Shown here piece after piece: positions 23,762 through 32,884 of a stretch of DNA of 41,917 bases; the first letter of the stretch is position 1; every line of letters starts with the position of its first letter. A program made the translations under genes and the position numbers. Source of the DNA: an uncultured Pelagibacteraceae bacterium (GTDB lineage Bacteria; Pseudomonadota; Alphaproteobacteria; Pelagibacterales; Pelagibacteraceae); the NCBI GenBank assembly GCA_902542855.1, contig CACBWE010000007.1, forward strand, positions 1 through 41,917. The letters are read 5' to 3'. The notes beneath the pieces are model-generated. The model was not told the DNA's origin. It was given only the letters and a program-made list of their open reading frames with translations, and made no database searches.

Positions 23762-24610
23762 ATGGATCTTGAAAATATATTACCTAAAGATGGGCCACCA
23801 TTAAATGAAGTAACTAAATATATTGAAAAGTACAAAAATGATTTAATAGTAATTAAATATGGTGGAAATGTTTTAATTGATAGAAAAGTATTTAATAACT
23901 TTATAACTGATCTTAGTGTTTTAAATAAATTGGGCCTTGCGACTGTTGTAGTGCATGGAGGTGGACCTAGAATTAAAAGAGAGCTAGAAAAGTCAAATAT
24001 TAAATCAAAATTTATAAGAGGATTAAGGGTAACAGATAAAAATATAATTAATATTGTCGAGTCTGTTTTGATCGATTTTAATGATGATATTGTTAGTTCC
24101 TTAAAAGACAAAGGAACAGAGGCAATCTCTATTCATACAAAAAAAAATAACATTATAAAAACTATACCAGAAGCACAAGAACTAGGATTTGTAGGTATAC
24201 CGAACGAGATTAATAATGAAAAAATATTAAATATAATCAATCAAAATAAAATTCCTATAATTTCACCATTAGGCTTAGGAAAAGAAAATCAAACATATAA
24301 TATTAATGGAGATACAGCTGCAATGGCTGTAGCAAAATCCTTAAAATCTAGAAGACTGTTGTTGATGACAAATGTAGATGGTGTTCTAGATAAAAATAAA
24401 AAACTGTTAGAAGAAATTTCTTCATCTGAAATTTTGGAAATGATTAAAAACGAAACTATTACTGAGGGTATGATACCTAAAATAAATGCATGCTTAGATG
24501 CAATTAATAATGGCGTTACTGCGGTGGGTATAATTAATGGAACAAAGCCACATTCATGTTTATGGGAAATATTCTCTGATAAGGGGTCAGGAACCTTAAT
24601 AAGACGATGA
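23762..24610 (+). CDS. argB: Acetylglutamate kinase
   Basis: ArgB phosphorylates N-acetylglutamate in arginine synthesis. The 282-residue protein has the amino-acid-kinase fold: VIKYGGNVLID (Lys in the ATP/phosphate site), VVVHGGGPRIKRELE, FIRGLRVTD, YNINGDTAAMAVAKSLKSRRLLLMTNVDGVLD, the regulatory-side ITEGMIPKINACLDAI, and GVTAVGIINGTKPHS. It is the first gene of the plus-strand run through dapD, dapE and the SET gene, and overlaps the next gene by 4 bases (ATGA). Confidence 0.96.
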   Translation: MDLENILPKDGPPLNEVTKYIEKYKNDLIVIKYGGNVLIDRKVFNNFITDLSVLNKLGLATVVVHGGGPRIKRELEKSNIKSKFIRGLRVTDKNIINIVESVLIDFNDDIVSSLKDKGTEAISIHTKKNNIIKTIPEAQELGFVGIPNEINNEKILNIINQNKIPIISPLGLGKENQTYNINGDTAAMAVAKSLKSRRLLLMTNVDGVLDKNKKLLEEISSSEILEMIKNETITEGMIPKINACLDAINNGVTAVGIINGTKPHSCLWEIFSDKGSGTLIRR

Positions 24611-25278
24611 AAGAATTAAAAAATATTAAGAATATTTTGTTTGATTGCGACGGTGTGTTGTATGCTGATCTTGAAGGAGTATTTGGACAGGTCAGTAAAA
24701 AAATGACCCAATATATTTCAAATAAATTGAATGTAGATTTAAAAGAAGCAAAAGAACTACAAACAAATTATTTTCATAAATACAATACCAGCCTTAATGG
24801 TTTAATGATACATCATGATATACCTCCAAAAGAATTTTTAGAGTATGTACATGATATTAATTTAGATTTTTTAGAAAAAGATATTATTTTGAGAAATGAA
24901 CTTGAAAATATTAATCTAAACAAATTTGTGTTTACGAATGGTAGCAAAGAACATGTTAAAAATATAACTACTCACTTAGGAATTGAAGATCAATTTGATG
25001 GTGTATTTGATATTGTTGATGCTGAATACAGTCCAAAACCTGCAGCAAAAGCGTTTGACCTTATGATCAAAAAATTTCAAATCGATCCAACTGAGACACT
25101 TTATATCGAAGATATAGCAAAAAATTTATCTATTGGAAAAGAGAGAGGAGCAAAAACAGTTTGGTTAATCAATGATGAATACTGGGGTAAAAAAGAATCT
25201 GATGAAGAATTTATTGATTACAAAATAGAAAATCTTTCTTTATTTTTAAAAGAAATAAGGTTATTAAAAAACTCATAA
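24607..25278 (+). CDS. HAD-family pyrimidine 5'-nucleotidase
   Basis: A 223-residue haloacid-dehalogenase-type phosphatase. Motif I is LFDCDGVLY (nucleophile Asp and acid Asp), motif II is VFTNGSKEHV, the motif III lysine is in YSPKPAAKAFD, and motif IV is TLYIEDIAKNL with the Mg-binding acid pair E-D. The cap region contains NGLMIHHDIPPKEFLEYVHDI, like the pyrimidine 5'-nucleotidase subgroup. Alphaproteobacteria often have this gene between argB and dapD, as here. It probably hydrolyses pyrimidine nucleoside monophosphates, though other small phosphate esters are possible. Confidence 0.82.
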   Translation: MKELKNIKNILFDCDGVLYADLEGVFGQVSKKMTQYISNKLNVDLKEAKELQTNYFHKYNTSLNGLMIHHDIPPKEFLEYVHDINLDFLEKDIILRNELENINLNKFVFTNGSKEHVKNITTHLGIEDQFDGVFDIVDAEYSPKPAAKAFDLMIKKFQIDPTETLYIEDIAKNLSIGKERGAKTVWLINDEYWGKKESDEEFIDYKIENLSLFLKEIRLLKNS

Positions 25279-25282
25279 AATT

Positions 25283-26110
25283 ATGAGTATAGAAAAAATT
25301 ATAAATGAAGCTTGGGAAAATAAAGACCAAGTAGGCCAAAATTCAGATAAATCTTTAAAGGATGCTGTTAATCAAATTATTGATGATTTGGACAGTGGAA
25401 AAGCGAGAGTAGCTGAAAAGATCAAGGGTGAATGGATTACTCATCAACATTTAAAAAAAGCTATTATGTTAAGCTTTAGAATGTATCCAATGGAAAATTT
25501 AAATGGTCCGTACAGTAGCTGGTATGACAAAGCTCATTTACTGAAAGGAAAAACAGCTGGGTGGACAAAAGAAGATCATGAAAAAGCTGGTTTTAGAATG
25601 GTACCTAATTCACCAGTGAGAAAAGGATCATTTGTTGGAAAGAATGTGGTTTTGATGCCATGTTATGTAAATATTGGAGCATATATTGATGAAGGAACAA
25701 TGATGGACACGTTTAGTCGTGCTGGAAGCTGTTGTCAGATTGGAAAAAATTGTCATATCTCTGCAGGTTCTGGAATTGGGGGCGTCTTGGAACCCGCTCA
25801 AGCATTGCCAACAATTATTGAGGATAATGTTTTTGTTGGGGCGATGTCTGAGGTTGTTGAAGGTGTGATAGTTGGGGAAGGCTCTGTATTAAGCATGGGA
25901 ATGCTTATTACTCAAAGTACTAAAATAGTAACGCGTTCAACAGGCGAGATTACTTATGGGAAAATTCCTCCATACTCAGTTGTTGTACCAGGTTCTTTGC
26001 CAGATAAAAATAATTCATCTGCACCATCTTTAAGCTGCGCAGTGATTATCAAACAAGTTGATGAAAAAACGAGATCTAAAACATCAGTTAACGATCTTTT
26101 AAGAGATTAA
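25283..26110 (+). CDS. dapD: Tetrahydrodipicolinate N-succinyltransferase
   Basis: DapD transfers succinyl from succinyl-CoA to tetrahydrodipicolinate in the succinylase route to diaminopimelate and lysine. At 275 residues it has an N-terminal helical domain and a left-handed beta-helix of hexapeptide repeats: MMDTFSRAGSCCQIGKNCHISAGSGIGG, followed by EDNVFVGAMSEVVEGVIVGEGSVLSMG and GKIPPYSVVVPGSLP. It lies one base before dapE and they form a pathway pair. Confidence 0.97.
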   Translation: MSIEKIINEAWENKDQVGQNSDKSLKDAVNQIIDDLDSGKARVAEKIKGEWITHQHLKKAIMLSFRMYPMENLNGPYSSWYDKAHLLKGKTAGWTKEDHEKAGFRMVPNSPVRKGSFVGKNVVLMPCYVNIGAYIDEGTMMDTFSRAGSCCQIGKNCHISAGSGIGGVLEPAQALPTIIEDNVFVGAMSEVVEGVIVGEGSVLSMGMLITQSTKIVTRSTGEITYGKIPPYSVVVPGSLPDKNNSSAPSLSCAVIIKQVDEKTRSKTSVNDLLRD

Positions 26111-26111
26111 A

Positions 26112-27269
26112 ATGTCAAAAATAAATGAATTACAATTAGCTAAAGAGCTAATTAGGTTTCCATCTGTTACAAAAACTGATGCCGGTGTTATTAAATTTTT
26201 AGAAAAAAAATTAAAAAAAATCGGCTTTAAAACTAAAATTCTCGATTTCAAAGATAAAAATAGTTATCCTGTAAAAAATCTTTATGCAAGACTTGGAACC
26301 ACAAGTCCAAATTTTTGTTATGCAGGTCATTTAGATGTAGTACCACCTGGTAATTTAAATGATTGGACTGTTAATCCATTCAAACCCGCTGTTAAGAAAG
26401 GATACTTAGTTGGAAGAGGTGCAAATGATATGAAAAGTTCAATAGCTGCATTTGTTGCTGCGGTAAGTAATTTTTCTAATATAAATAAAAAATTCGCTGG
26501 GTCTATTAGTCTTCTAATTACTGGGGACGAAGAAGGAATTGCAATTAATGGGACGAAAAAAGTTGTTGAATATTTGAGGAAAAGAAAAGAAAAAATAGAT
26601 TTTTGCTTAGTAGGAGAACCTACGAATCCAAATAAATTAGGAGAAATGATTAAAATTGGTCGTAGAGGTAGTATGACTGCAAAATTATCTGTTATTGGAA
26701 TTCAAGGTCATGTGGCTTACCCAAATAGAGCTAACAATCCATCAACAGCTTTAGTAAGAATACTAAATGAGTTAAAAAAAATTAAATTTGACAAAGGTAC
26801 AAAAAATTTTCAGCCTACAAACTTAGAAATAACAAAAATTAACATTGATAATTCAGCTGACAATGTAATTCCAGGATTAGCTAGTGCATCGTTTAATATT
26901 AGATTTAATAACAAACACACATCTTACAAATTAAAGAATAAAATTAATAAAATAATTAAACAAATTTGTAATAAAAATAAATCAAAATATAAAATTGAAT
27001 ATAGTGTTTCTGGTGAGGCCTTTTTAACTAAACCTAATAAAACTACATTTATGATACAAAATACAATTAAGAGAATTACTAAAATTAAACCTAAATTATC
27101 TACAACTGGTGGTACATCGGATGCTAGATTCATAAGAAAAATAGCTCCATGTTTAGAATTTGGATTAGTGGGAAAAACTATGCATAAGGTAGGAGAATGT
27201 GTGTCGTTATCTGATCTAAAAAAATTAACTTTAATTTATACTAAAATCTTAGATAATTACTTTAAGTGA
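26112..27269 (+). CDS. dapE: Succinyl-diaminopimelate desuccinylase
   Basis: DapE removes succinate from N-succinyl-LL-DAP with two zinc ions. The 385-residue M20 peptidase-family protein shows the metal ligands: FCYAGHLDVVPPG (His, and the following Asp), GRGANDMKSSIAAF (bridging Asp), LITGDEEG (catalytic Glu and ligand Glu), VGEPTN (Glu), and the C-terminal TMHKVGECV (His). A dimerisation domain lies in the middle (GRRGSMTAKLSVIGIQGHVAYPN). It overlaps the following HDAC-like gene by 4 bases (GTGA). Confidence 0.95.
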   Translation: MSKINELQLAKELIRFPSVTKTDAGVIKFLEKKLKKIGFKTKILDFKDKNSYPVKNLYARLGTTSPNFCYAGHLDVVPPGNLNDWTVNPFKPAVKKGYLVGRGANDMKSSIAAFVAAVSNFSNINKKFAGSISLLITGDEEGIAINGTKKVVEYLRKRKEKIDFCLVGEPTNPNKLGEMIKIGRRGSMTAKLSVIGIQGHVAYPNRANNPSTALVRILNELKKIKFDKGTKNFQPTNLEITKINIDNSADNVIPGLASASFNIRFNNKHTSYKLKNKINKIIKQICNKNKSKYKIEYSVSGEAFLTKPNKTTFMIQNTIKRITKIKPKLSTTGGTSDARFIRKIAPCLEFGLVGKTMHKVGECVSLSDLKKLTLIYTKILDNYFK

Positions 27270-28195
27270 AAACTGGTTTAATTACATCAGATACATCTCA
27301 AAGTCATGATACAGGTCCTGGGCATCCGGAACAAATAGCAAGGGTATCAGTCATAGTAGAAAATTTTAAAAAACTAAATAATAAAAATCTTATATGGAAG
27401 AAACCATCTAAAGTTTCAGATGATATTCTATTAACCACACATGAAAAGAATTATTTAAATTTAGTAAAAAGCTCTTTCCCAAAAAATGGTTTTTCTTCAC
27501 TTGATGGTGATACAATCATTTCACCTGGGAGCAAAGATGCAACTTTCGATGCGGTTGGATCAATAATTTCTGCGATTGATGGAGTGGAAAAAAAAGAATT
27601 TAGAAATGCATTTTGTGGTATTCGACCTCCTGGACATCATAGTTCACAAAATAAGGCCGCTGGTTTTTGCATTTTAAATTCAGTTAGTATCGGTGCAAAC
27701 TACTTATTGAAAAAATACAAATACAAGAAAGTTGCAATAATAGATTTTGATGTACATCATGGTAATGGCACGCAAGATATTTTTTATGAAAATGAAAATG
27801 TTCTTTTTATATCAACGCACCAATATCCCTACTACCCAGGAACTGGCTCAGAACAAGAAAGAGGCAAATTTAATAATATTTTTAATATACCTTTGCCAGC
27901 TGGCATAAGTTCCGAAGAATATTTAAACGTATTTGACCGTGTATTAAAAAAATTAGAAGAGTTTAGACCAGAGTTTATATTGATTAGCGCTGGTTTTGAC
28001 GCCCATGAAGATGACCCTCTCGCTCAATTTAATTTAAAAACAGAGGATTATTTTACTATTACTAAAAGAGTATTAGAGACTTCTAAAAAGTTTTGTAATG
28101 GAAAAGTTGTTTCAATTTTAGAGGGTGGTTATGACCTAAATGCACTTCGAGACAGCACTAAAAGACACGTTGATGCTCTTTTAGAATTTAATTGA
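27266..28195 (+). CDS. Histone deacetylase / acetylpolyamine amidohydrolase family protein
   Basis: A 309-residue zinc hydrolase of the arginase/deacetylase fold. The catalytic set is complete: IRPPGHHSS (His124-His125), the zinc ligands in IIDFDVHHGNGTQ (Asp162, His164), SAGFDAHEDDPLA (third ligand Asp245), and the transition-state tyrosine in LEGGYDLNAL (Tyr289). The N-terminus HDTGPGHPEQ(I)AR matches the class II-like bacterial group. Bacterial members deacetylate polyamines, acetoin-related substrates or protein lysines; the substrate cannot be read from sequence. It starts with GTG overlapping dapE and is followed 33 bases later by a SET-domain gene, suggesting a shared transcript. Confidence 0.9.
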   Translation: MKTGLITSDTSQSHDTGPGHPEQIARVSVIVENFKKLNNKNLIWKKPSKVSDDILLTTHEKNYLNLVKSSFPKNGFSSLDGDTIISPGSKDATFDAVGSIISAIDGVEKKEFRNAFCGIRPPGHHSSQNKAAGFCILNSVSIGANYLLKKYKYKKVAIIDFDVHHGNGTQDIFYENENVLFISTHQYPYYPGTGSEQERGKFNNIFNIPLPAGISSEEYLNVFDRVLKKLEEFRPEFILISAGFDAHEDDPLAQFNLKTEDYFTITKRVLETSKKFCNGKVVSILEGGYDLNALRDSTKRHVDALLEFN

Positions 28196-28228
28196 TAATT
28201 CTTAAGAAAACTCTAAATAAAAAATTTC

Positions 28229-28720
28229 ATGAAGTTATATAAAATAAAAAAATCTGGCATTGATAATAAAGGAAGAGGACTTTATGCAACTCGTAACATT
28301 AAAGAGGGAACCAAAATAATTGACTATGTTGGAAAACTTATAACAAAAAAACAAACACAAGATTCTAATAAGTACGATAATAGTAAACCAATATATTTAT
28401 TCACAATAAATAAAAGATACGATCTAGATGGAGATTTTCCCTGGAATACTGCAGGTTTAATTAATCATTCTTGTGATAATAATTGTGACTATGATGGAAA
28501 GGGATTGAAAATTTGGGTCAAAGCAATCAAAGATATTAAAAAGGGTGAGGAGTTTACCTGTGATTATGGATTTGGTTATGATGAAAATTACAAACAATTT
28601 CCTTGTGGATGTAAATCTAAAAACTGTTGTGGCTATATTGTAAGAGCTGAGTCTAGATGGCGAATAAATAAAAAGTTTGCTATGAGAAATAAAAATAAAT
28701 TAATAAAGAACTCTAAATAA
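28229..28720 (+). CDS. SET-domain protein lysine methyltransferase
   Basis: A 163-residue protein that is almost only a SET domain. Visible elements are KGRGLYATRNIKEGTKIIDYVG at the start, the SAM-binding/knot motif INHSCDNNC (residues 78-86), GEEFTCDYGFGY (catalytic-region Tyr113), and a post-SET cysteine group CGCKSKNCCGY (Cys126, 128, 133/134) that in eukaryotic enzymes binds zinc with the SET cysteine. It should methylate a lysine in a protein using S-adenosylmethionine; bacterial examples act on ribosomal or nucleoid proteins, but the target here is unknown. It ends convergently with truA, overlapping by 21 bases. Confidence 0.88.
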   Translation: MKLYKIKKSGIDNKGRGLYATRNIKEGTKIIDYVGKLITKKQTQDSNKYDNSKPIYLFTINKRYDLDGDFPWNTAGLINHSCDNNCDYDGKGLKIWVKAIKDIKKGEEFTCDYGFGYDENYKQFPCGCKSKNCCGYIVRAESRWRINKKFAMRNKNKLIKNSK

Positions 28721-29440
28721 AAATAAACCACTTGGTGGTGCTGGAGGAGCACACAGTATTCTTTTTTTTGACTTAAATCTCTTTTCAAAAGTTTTCAAAT
28801 CCCATTTAGTTTCTCCTAAGTATTTTAAACAACCAACCATAGATCTAACCTGATGTTGTAAAAACGATTGAGAACTAAATTGAAATTCAATTTTATTTTT
28901 TGATGATTTAATTTTTATAGATTTAATAGTTTTGATTGGACTTTTTGCATTACAGCTTGAAGATCTAAAAGTTGAATAATCATGGGTTCCTAATAACTTT
29001 TTTGCACCCTTTTTCATTAATTCTAAATTTAAAGATTTTCTAATATGCCATGCTCTATTTTTTTCAATTATTGGTTGGCTTATTTGATTAAAAATAAAGT
29101 ATTTATAAATTCTTTGTTTTGCTGAAAATCTAGCATGAAATTTATTATTTCTTTTTTTAATATTTTTAATCGCAATGTCTTTTAAATTTAAAAAATAATT
29201 TATAGATTTTAAAAATTTAATTTTATCCGTTATTTTATTTTTACAATCAAAGTGCGCAGATTGCTCAAATGCATGAACTCCTGCATCAGTTCTTCCTTGA
29301 CCATGTAAAACAATTTTTTCTTTTAATAACTTTGATAATTTTTCTTCAATTAATCCTTGAATTGTTGGGCCTTTTTTTTGAATTTGCCATCCTCTAAAAT
29401 TTGTCCCTACATACTCAATAAGTATTTGGTATCTGTTCAT
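28700..29440 (-). CDS. truA: tRNA pseudouridine(38-40) synthase
   Basis: TruA makes pseudouridine at positions 38-40 of the anticodon arm. The 246-residue protein has YVGTNFRGWQIQKKGPTIQG, the catalytic aspartate in GQGRTDAGVHAFEQSAHFD, HARFSAKQRIYKYFI, GTHDYSTFRSSSC and FLQHQVRSMVGCLKYLGE, all characteristic. The start overlaps the fmt stop by one base. truA-fmt-def is a conserved alphaproteobacterial translation cluster. Confidence 0.96.
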   Translation of the reverse strand: MNRYQILIEYVGTNFRGWQIQKKGPTIQGLIEEKLSKLLKEKIVLHGQGRTDAGVHAFEQSAHFDCKNKITDKIKFLKSINYFLNLKDIAIKNIKKRNNKFHARFSAKQRIYKYFIFNQISQPIIEKNRAWHIRKSLNLELMKKGAKKLLGTHDYSTFRSSSCNAKSPIKTIKSIKIKSSKNKIEFQFSSQSFLQHQVRSMVGCLKYLGETKWDLKTFEKRFKSKKRILCAPPAPPSGLFLFRVLY

Positions 29441-30363
29441 TATAAAAGTGAACCTTTTTTAATTTGGGTTCCTAAAACAAATTCTCCAACACTTTGAGGC
29501 TTTTTTCCTTGTCTTTGAATTTCTTTAATTTTTATTGATTTTTTATCTCCACACGAAATTTCTAAATAGTTAGATAAAACCTCGCCTGGTTTTCCTTGTG
29601 CTTGTCCAATTTCTGCTTTTAATATTTTATATCTCTCGCCGTTAAACATGAAATAAGCTCCTGGGACTGGATAAAGTCCATTTATTTTACCAATTATAAT
29701 TTTAGCATCCTCTTTCCAATTAACCTCCCCTTCAAATTTTTGAATTTTTGATGCGTATGTCGCTGATGAATGATCTTGTTCTAAAAAGTTTGCTTTATCC
29801 TCATATATATCATCGATATTATCTAAAATTTTCTCTGCAGCCAAACCTGATAGTTTTTCATTAATATCTTCAGCATTTAAGTTATTTTCTATATTAATTT
29901 TATAAATATTACATACCGGCCCTGTATCTAGTTCCTCTCTTATTTTCATAATACTAATTCCTGTCTCTTTATCTAAATTCATAATTGATCTTTGAATAGG
30001 AGCAGCACCTCTCCATTTTGGAAGAATAGATGCATGAATATTAATAAATCCTTTTTTAGTTAAATTTAAATATGACTTTGGTATAATTTGACCATAAGCA
30101 ACAACTATTGCCAAATCTGCCTCTAAAGATTTAAAATATTCTAATTCCTCTAAATTTTCTTTTAATGAATTTGGTGCTCTAAATTCTATATTTAAAGTTT
30201 CTGAAATTAATTGAATTGGTGACTTGTTAATTTTTTGACCTCTTTTAGATTTTTGAGGTGGTTGTGTGTAAACACAGGAAATAGGATATCCATTTTGATA
30301 AAGTGATTTTAAAATTGGAACAGCAAACATGGGTGTACCCATAAAAACTATTTTTTTTAACAT
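29440..30363 (-). CDS. fmt: Methionyl-tRNA formyltransferase
   Basis: Fmt formylates initiator Met-tRNA using 10-formyl-THF. The 307-residue protein has the catalytic Asn-His-Asp set: INIHASILPKWRGAAPIQRSIM carries Asn and His plus the SLLP-type loop, and EELDTGPVC carries the Asp. The N-terminus IVFMGTPMFAVPILKSLY and the C-terminal OB-like domain (GLYPVPGAYFMFNGERYKILKAE) are standard. It lies 3 bases downstream of def on the same strand. Confidence 0.96.
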   Translation of the reverse strand: MLKKIVFMGTPMFAVPILKSLYQNGYPISCVYTQPPQKSKRGQKINKSPIQLISETLNIEFRAPNSLKENLEELEYFKSLEADLAIVVAYGQIIPKSYLNLTKKGFINIHASILPKWRGAAPIQRSIMNLDKETGISIMKIREELDTGPVCNIYKINIENNLNAEDINEKLSGLAAEKILDNIDDIYEDKANFLEQDHSSATYASKIQKFEGEVNWKEDAKIIIGKINGLYPVPGAYFMFNGERYKILKAEIGQAQGKPGEVLSNYLEISCGDKKSIKIKEIQRQGKKPQSVGEFVLGTQIKKGSLL

Positions 30364-30366
30364 TGA

Positions 30367-30885
30367 TTAACCTTTTACGGAGGTAGATTTTAATTTTGAT
30401 AATTTTTTAATTATCATTGATCTTTTTAATTTTGAAAGATAATCAATAAATAGGATACCCTCTAAATGGTCCATCTCGTGCTGTATACATGTTGCCAGAA
30501 GACCATCGGCCTTTAGCAATTTCTTTTGTCCATCATAATCAAGATATTCTACTTCACACTTACTAGGTCTATCAATTTCTGCAAACTGATTTGGCACAGA
30601 AAGACATCCTTCCTCATAGGTTGCTTTTTCTAGATCTTTATTTTTGATAACCGGATTTACGAAATATCTTGGCTCTTTTTTACTCTCATCTTTACTTATA
30701 TCCATTACAATAATTCTCTTTGGTACACCAACTTGTATCGCCGCGAGACCAATTCCGTTTGAGTCATACATTGTCTCTAGCATATCATCCATCAATTTTT
30801 GCTCTTCTTTACCAACGCTATTAACTGGTTTAGATATTTGCCTAAGTAATTTATTAGGTTCTGTTATTATAGTTCTGATAGCCAT
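30367..30885 (-). CDS. def: Peptide deformylase
   Basis: Def removes the N-formyl group from new proteins with a bound metal. The 172-residue protein has all three motifs: GIGLAAIQVG, EEGCLSVP (Cys ligand) and QHEMDHLEG (His ligands and catalytic Glu). It precedes fmt and truA, making a formylation/deformylation pair. The upstream spacer to the secreted-protein gene is 21 bases, so it may be in one transcript with it. Confidence 0.97.
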   Translation of the reverse strand: MAIRTIITEPNKLLRQISKPVNSVGKEEQKLMDDMLETMYDSNGIGLAAIQVGVPKRIIVMDISKDESKKEPRYFVNPVIKNKDLEKATYEEGCLSVPNQFAEIDRPSKCEVEYLDYDGQKKLLKADGLLATCIQHEMDHLEGILFIDYLSKLKRSMIIKKLSKLKSTSVKG

Positions 30886-30906
30886 AGCTTGATTTTATTA
30901 TAATTT

Positions 30907-32670
30907 TTATACTTTTAAAGGAAGAACTTTTAGCAATAGTTTGTTTCTAATTAAATCAACATTTAATTGATTTAAAGTATTGATAATAAAATAAACTGTA
31001 TCTTCATCGATATTTTCAATTTTGTCAGGTCCAATTACCTCAATTATTCTCAACAATGCGGCACCAATCTCATTATTATCTATCATTGTTTGAATATCGG
31101 CAGGCATTTCTGATTGTTTCACCTCATAAAGACCGTCATATTTTTTTGAAATTTCAACTCCATCAGATTTAAGGGCCTCTAGAAAAATTATATCTTTTTT
31201 TGATAAAAAATATTTTTTATCTTTTTTAATTTTCTTTAAAAATTTATCTAGATCCTCCTCAATTCTAGATTTTGCATAGTCCCCATTGAAATAATTTATA
31301 AGTTTTGATTGATGTAAAATTTTACTATTATATTTAATCTTTTTATCTGCTGTCTCTTTCTTGTTTAGATTACTATTATAAAATGTCGTAAAATTTGATG
31401 GCACATCCTCAACATTAATTTCACCTAAAAATTTTTTTAATTCCAAATCAAAGGCATCGCCTATTTCATCAGATATAAATAGATCCTTTAATATCTTTAT
31501 AAATTCTAATTTGATTTTTGGTTCTTCAGTTAAAAGAGTTCTTTGATATAAAAGAGCGCGTCCCTCGATTGAAGATAGGGATTTATATGCCTCTTTTGCA
31601 TTTAAAAATTGATTAATATTAAATTGGAATTTTTTATAAAATTCGAATAACTCCTCTTCAGAATAATTTTTATCATTAACAGCTTTTTCTATTGTAGAAA
31701 TTTTTTCTACATCAGTAATTTCTATATCTTGAATTTTAAAGAGTAAATTAGCAGCTGAAAGATATTTCCAAATTATTTTAGGTGTATCTTCACTTGGTTC
31801 ATAAGAAAACTCAGGGTTAGTTCTATGAGCTAAATGAAAATCTAAAATTGAATTTATTGATATTTCTTTATCTGCCTCATCTAAATATCCAAATAAATAA
31901 TTTATTTTGTTTTCGTAATAAATATCTTCAAAACCTAACTCTTTTTTTAAATCTAAGATTAGTTGTGCTTCTTCATTTTTTCCATAATTGATTAAACAAT
32001 ATAAATTAAATTTTGATAGATATTCGTCTTGAATGGGTTCAGAATTTTTAGAAAAAATCTCACATGATTTTTTTACGTTTGATACTGATAAGTAAGTATC
32101 TACCAAATATCTTGTTAAATTTGGATGCAAATTTATTATTTGATTTTTAATTAAATATTCCTCTATTAATTCTAAGTTTGCATCTTTTATTAACCAATCA
32201 GATTTAAAGCTCATAAATTCTTTCTCAGTAATATTTTGAGTTGGAGAATAAGCGTTGGTTAATAAAGATATGTGCATTATATCGGATGCATCCTCTGAAA
32301 GATTAAACTTATTAATATTCTGAAATAAATTTTTTAATTTAGTTCCATCAGAATTTGACCACATATCCATACTCAAACCGTATTCACTAGGATCATATAG
32401 TCCAACAATTTTAATTTCTTTTGATGAAAATTCTTTATCAAGTTTAATAGAGTCTGTTTGTTTATTTGTTTGTAGTCCGTAAACACTATTCTGAGCAGTG
32501 CCGTTAGAATTTTCGCTTGAAATATTTGTTTCTGAAATAACTTGATTATCTTTTTTTTCTATATTCCAAATATCAATCGGTTTCTCTTCTGCTAAAACAG
32601 GTGTAAAAAAAATAAGACAAACTATTTTAATTAAAAGAATTTTCTTATTTAACAATTTTAAAATTTTCAT
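30907..32670 (-). CDS. Secreted/periplasmic protein of unknown function (587 residues)
   Basis: I start this gene at ATG 32670, which gives a clear signal peptide: basic MKILKLLNKK, hydrophobic ILLIKIVCLIFFTPV, then a LAE-type cleavage site. A longer start at 32715 puts extra charged residues before it. The mature part is about 560 residues, acidic and mostly helical, with repeated leucine/lysine/glutamate helices that look like a solenoid or TPR-like fold but without a motif I can name. A low-complexity Asn/Ser-rich linker follows the signal. It overlaps the upstream 60-residue membrane protein by 26 bases, which suggests they work together. The function is unknown. Confidence 0.75.
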   Translation of the reverse strand: MKILKLLNKKILLIKIVCLIFFTPVLAEEKPIDIWNIEKKDNQVISETNISSENSNGTAQNSVYGLQTNKQTDSIKLDKEFSSKEIKIVGLYDPSEYGLSMDMWSNSDGTKLKNLFQNINKFNLSEDASDIMHISLLTNAYSPTQNITEKEFMSFKSDWLIKDANLELIEEYLIKNQIINLHPNLTRYLVDTYLSVSNVKKSCEIFSKNSEPIQDEYLSKFNLYCLINYGKNEEAQLILDLKKELGFEDIYYENKINYLFGYLDEADKEISINSILDFHLAHRTNPEFSYEPSEDTPKIIWKYLSAANLLFKIQDIEITDVEKISTIEKAVNDKNYSEEELFEFYKKFQFNINQFLNAKEAYKSLSSIEGRALLYQRTLLTEEPKIKLEFIKILKDLFISDEIGDAFDLELKKFLGEINVEDVPSNFTTFYNSNLNKKETADKKIKYNSKILHQSKLINYFNGDYAKSRIEEDLDKFLKKIKKDKKYFLSKKDIIFLEALKSDGVEISKKYDGLYEVKQSEMPADIQTMIDNNEIGAALLRIIEVIGPDKIENIDEDTVYFIINTLNQLNVDLIRNKLLLKVLPLKV

Positions 32671-32827
32671 TTGGAATAATTTTTTCAATTTCTTTTTTAG
32701 GTGCAGGAAAATCAATTGTACTTAGAAAAAAAATAATACCTAAAATAACCCCTAATCCGATTATAGATTTAATCACAAGTCCTATGATACTTGCTTTGCC
32801 TGAACTTGTGTTTTTAATGAATTGCAT
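32645..32827 (-). CDS. Small single-helix membrane protein (60 residues)
   Basis: The 60-residue protein has a short polar N-terminus (MQFIKNTSSGKAS), one long hydrophobic helix (IIGLVIKSIIGLGVILGIIFFL, residues 14-35) and a polar tail DFPAPKKEIEKIIPNENFKI. The short P-A-P-K-x-x-x-E-K-x-I-P tail looks conserved-type and not random, and the gene is coupled to the downstream secreted protein by a 26-base overlap. It diverges from aroK with a 57-base spacer. I do not know a function; it may anchor or partner the downstream protein. Confidence 0.68.
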   Translation of the reverse strand: MQFIKNTSSGKASIIGLVIKSIIGLGVILGIIFFLSTIDFPAPKKEIEKIIPNENFKIVK

Positions 32828-32884
32828 ATACTTTTAGATAATTTCAAATTAAGACATATTTATGTTTTTTCAATAAAGAAACTT

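Noticed and set aside
23740..24111. 123-residue minus-strand frame over argB
   Set aside because: It is an antisense shadow of argB, rich in Phe/Leu/Ser as expected from the complement of lysine-rich coding DNA.
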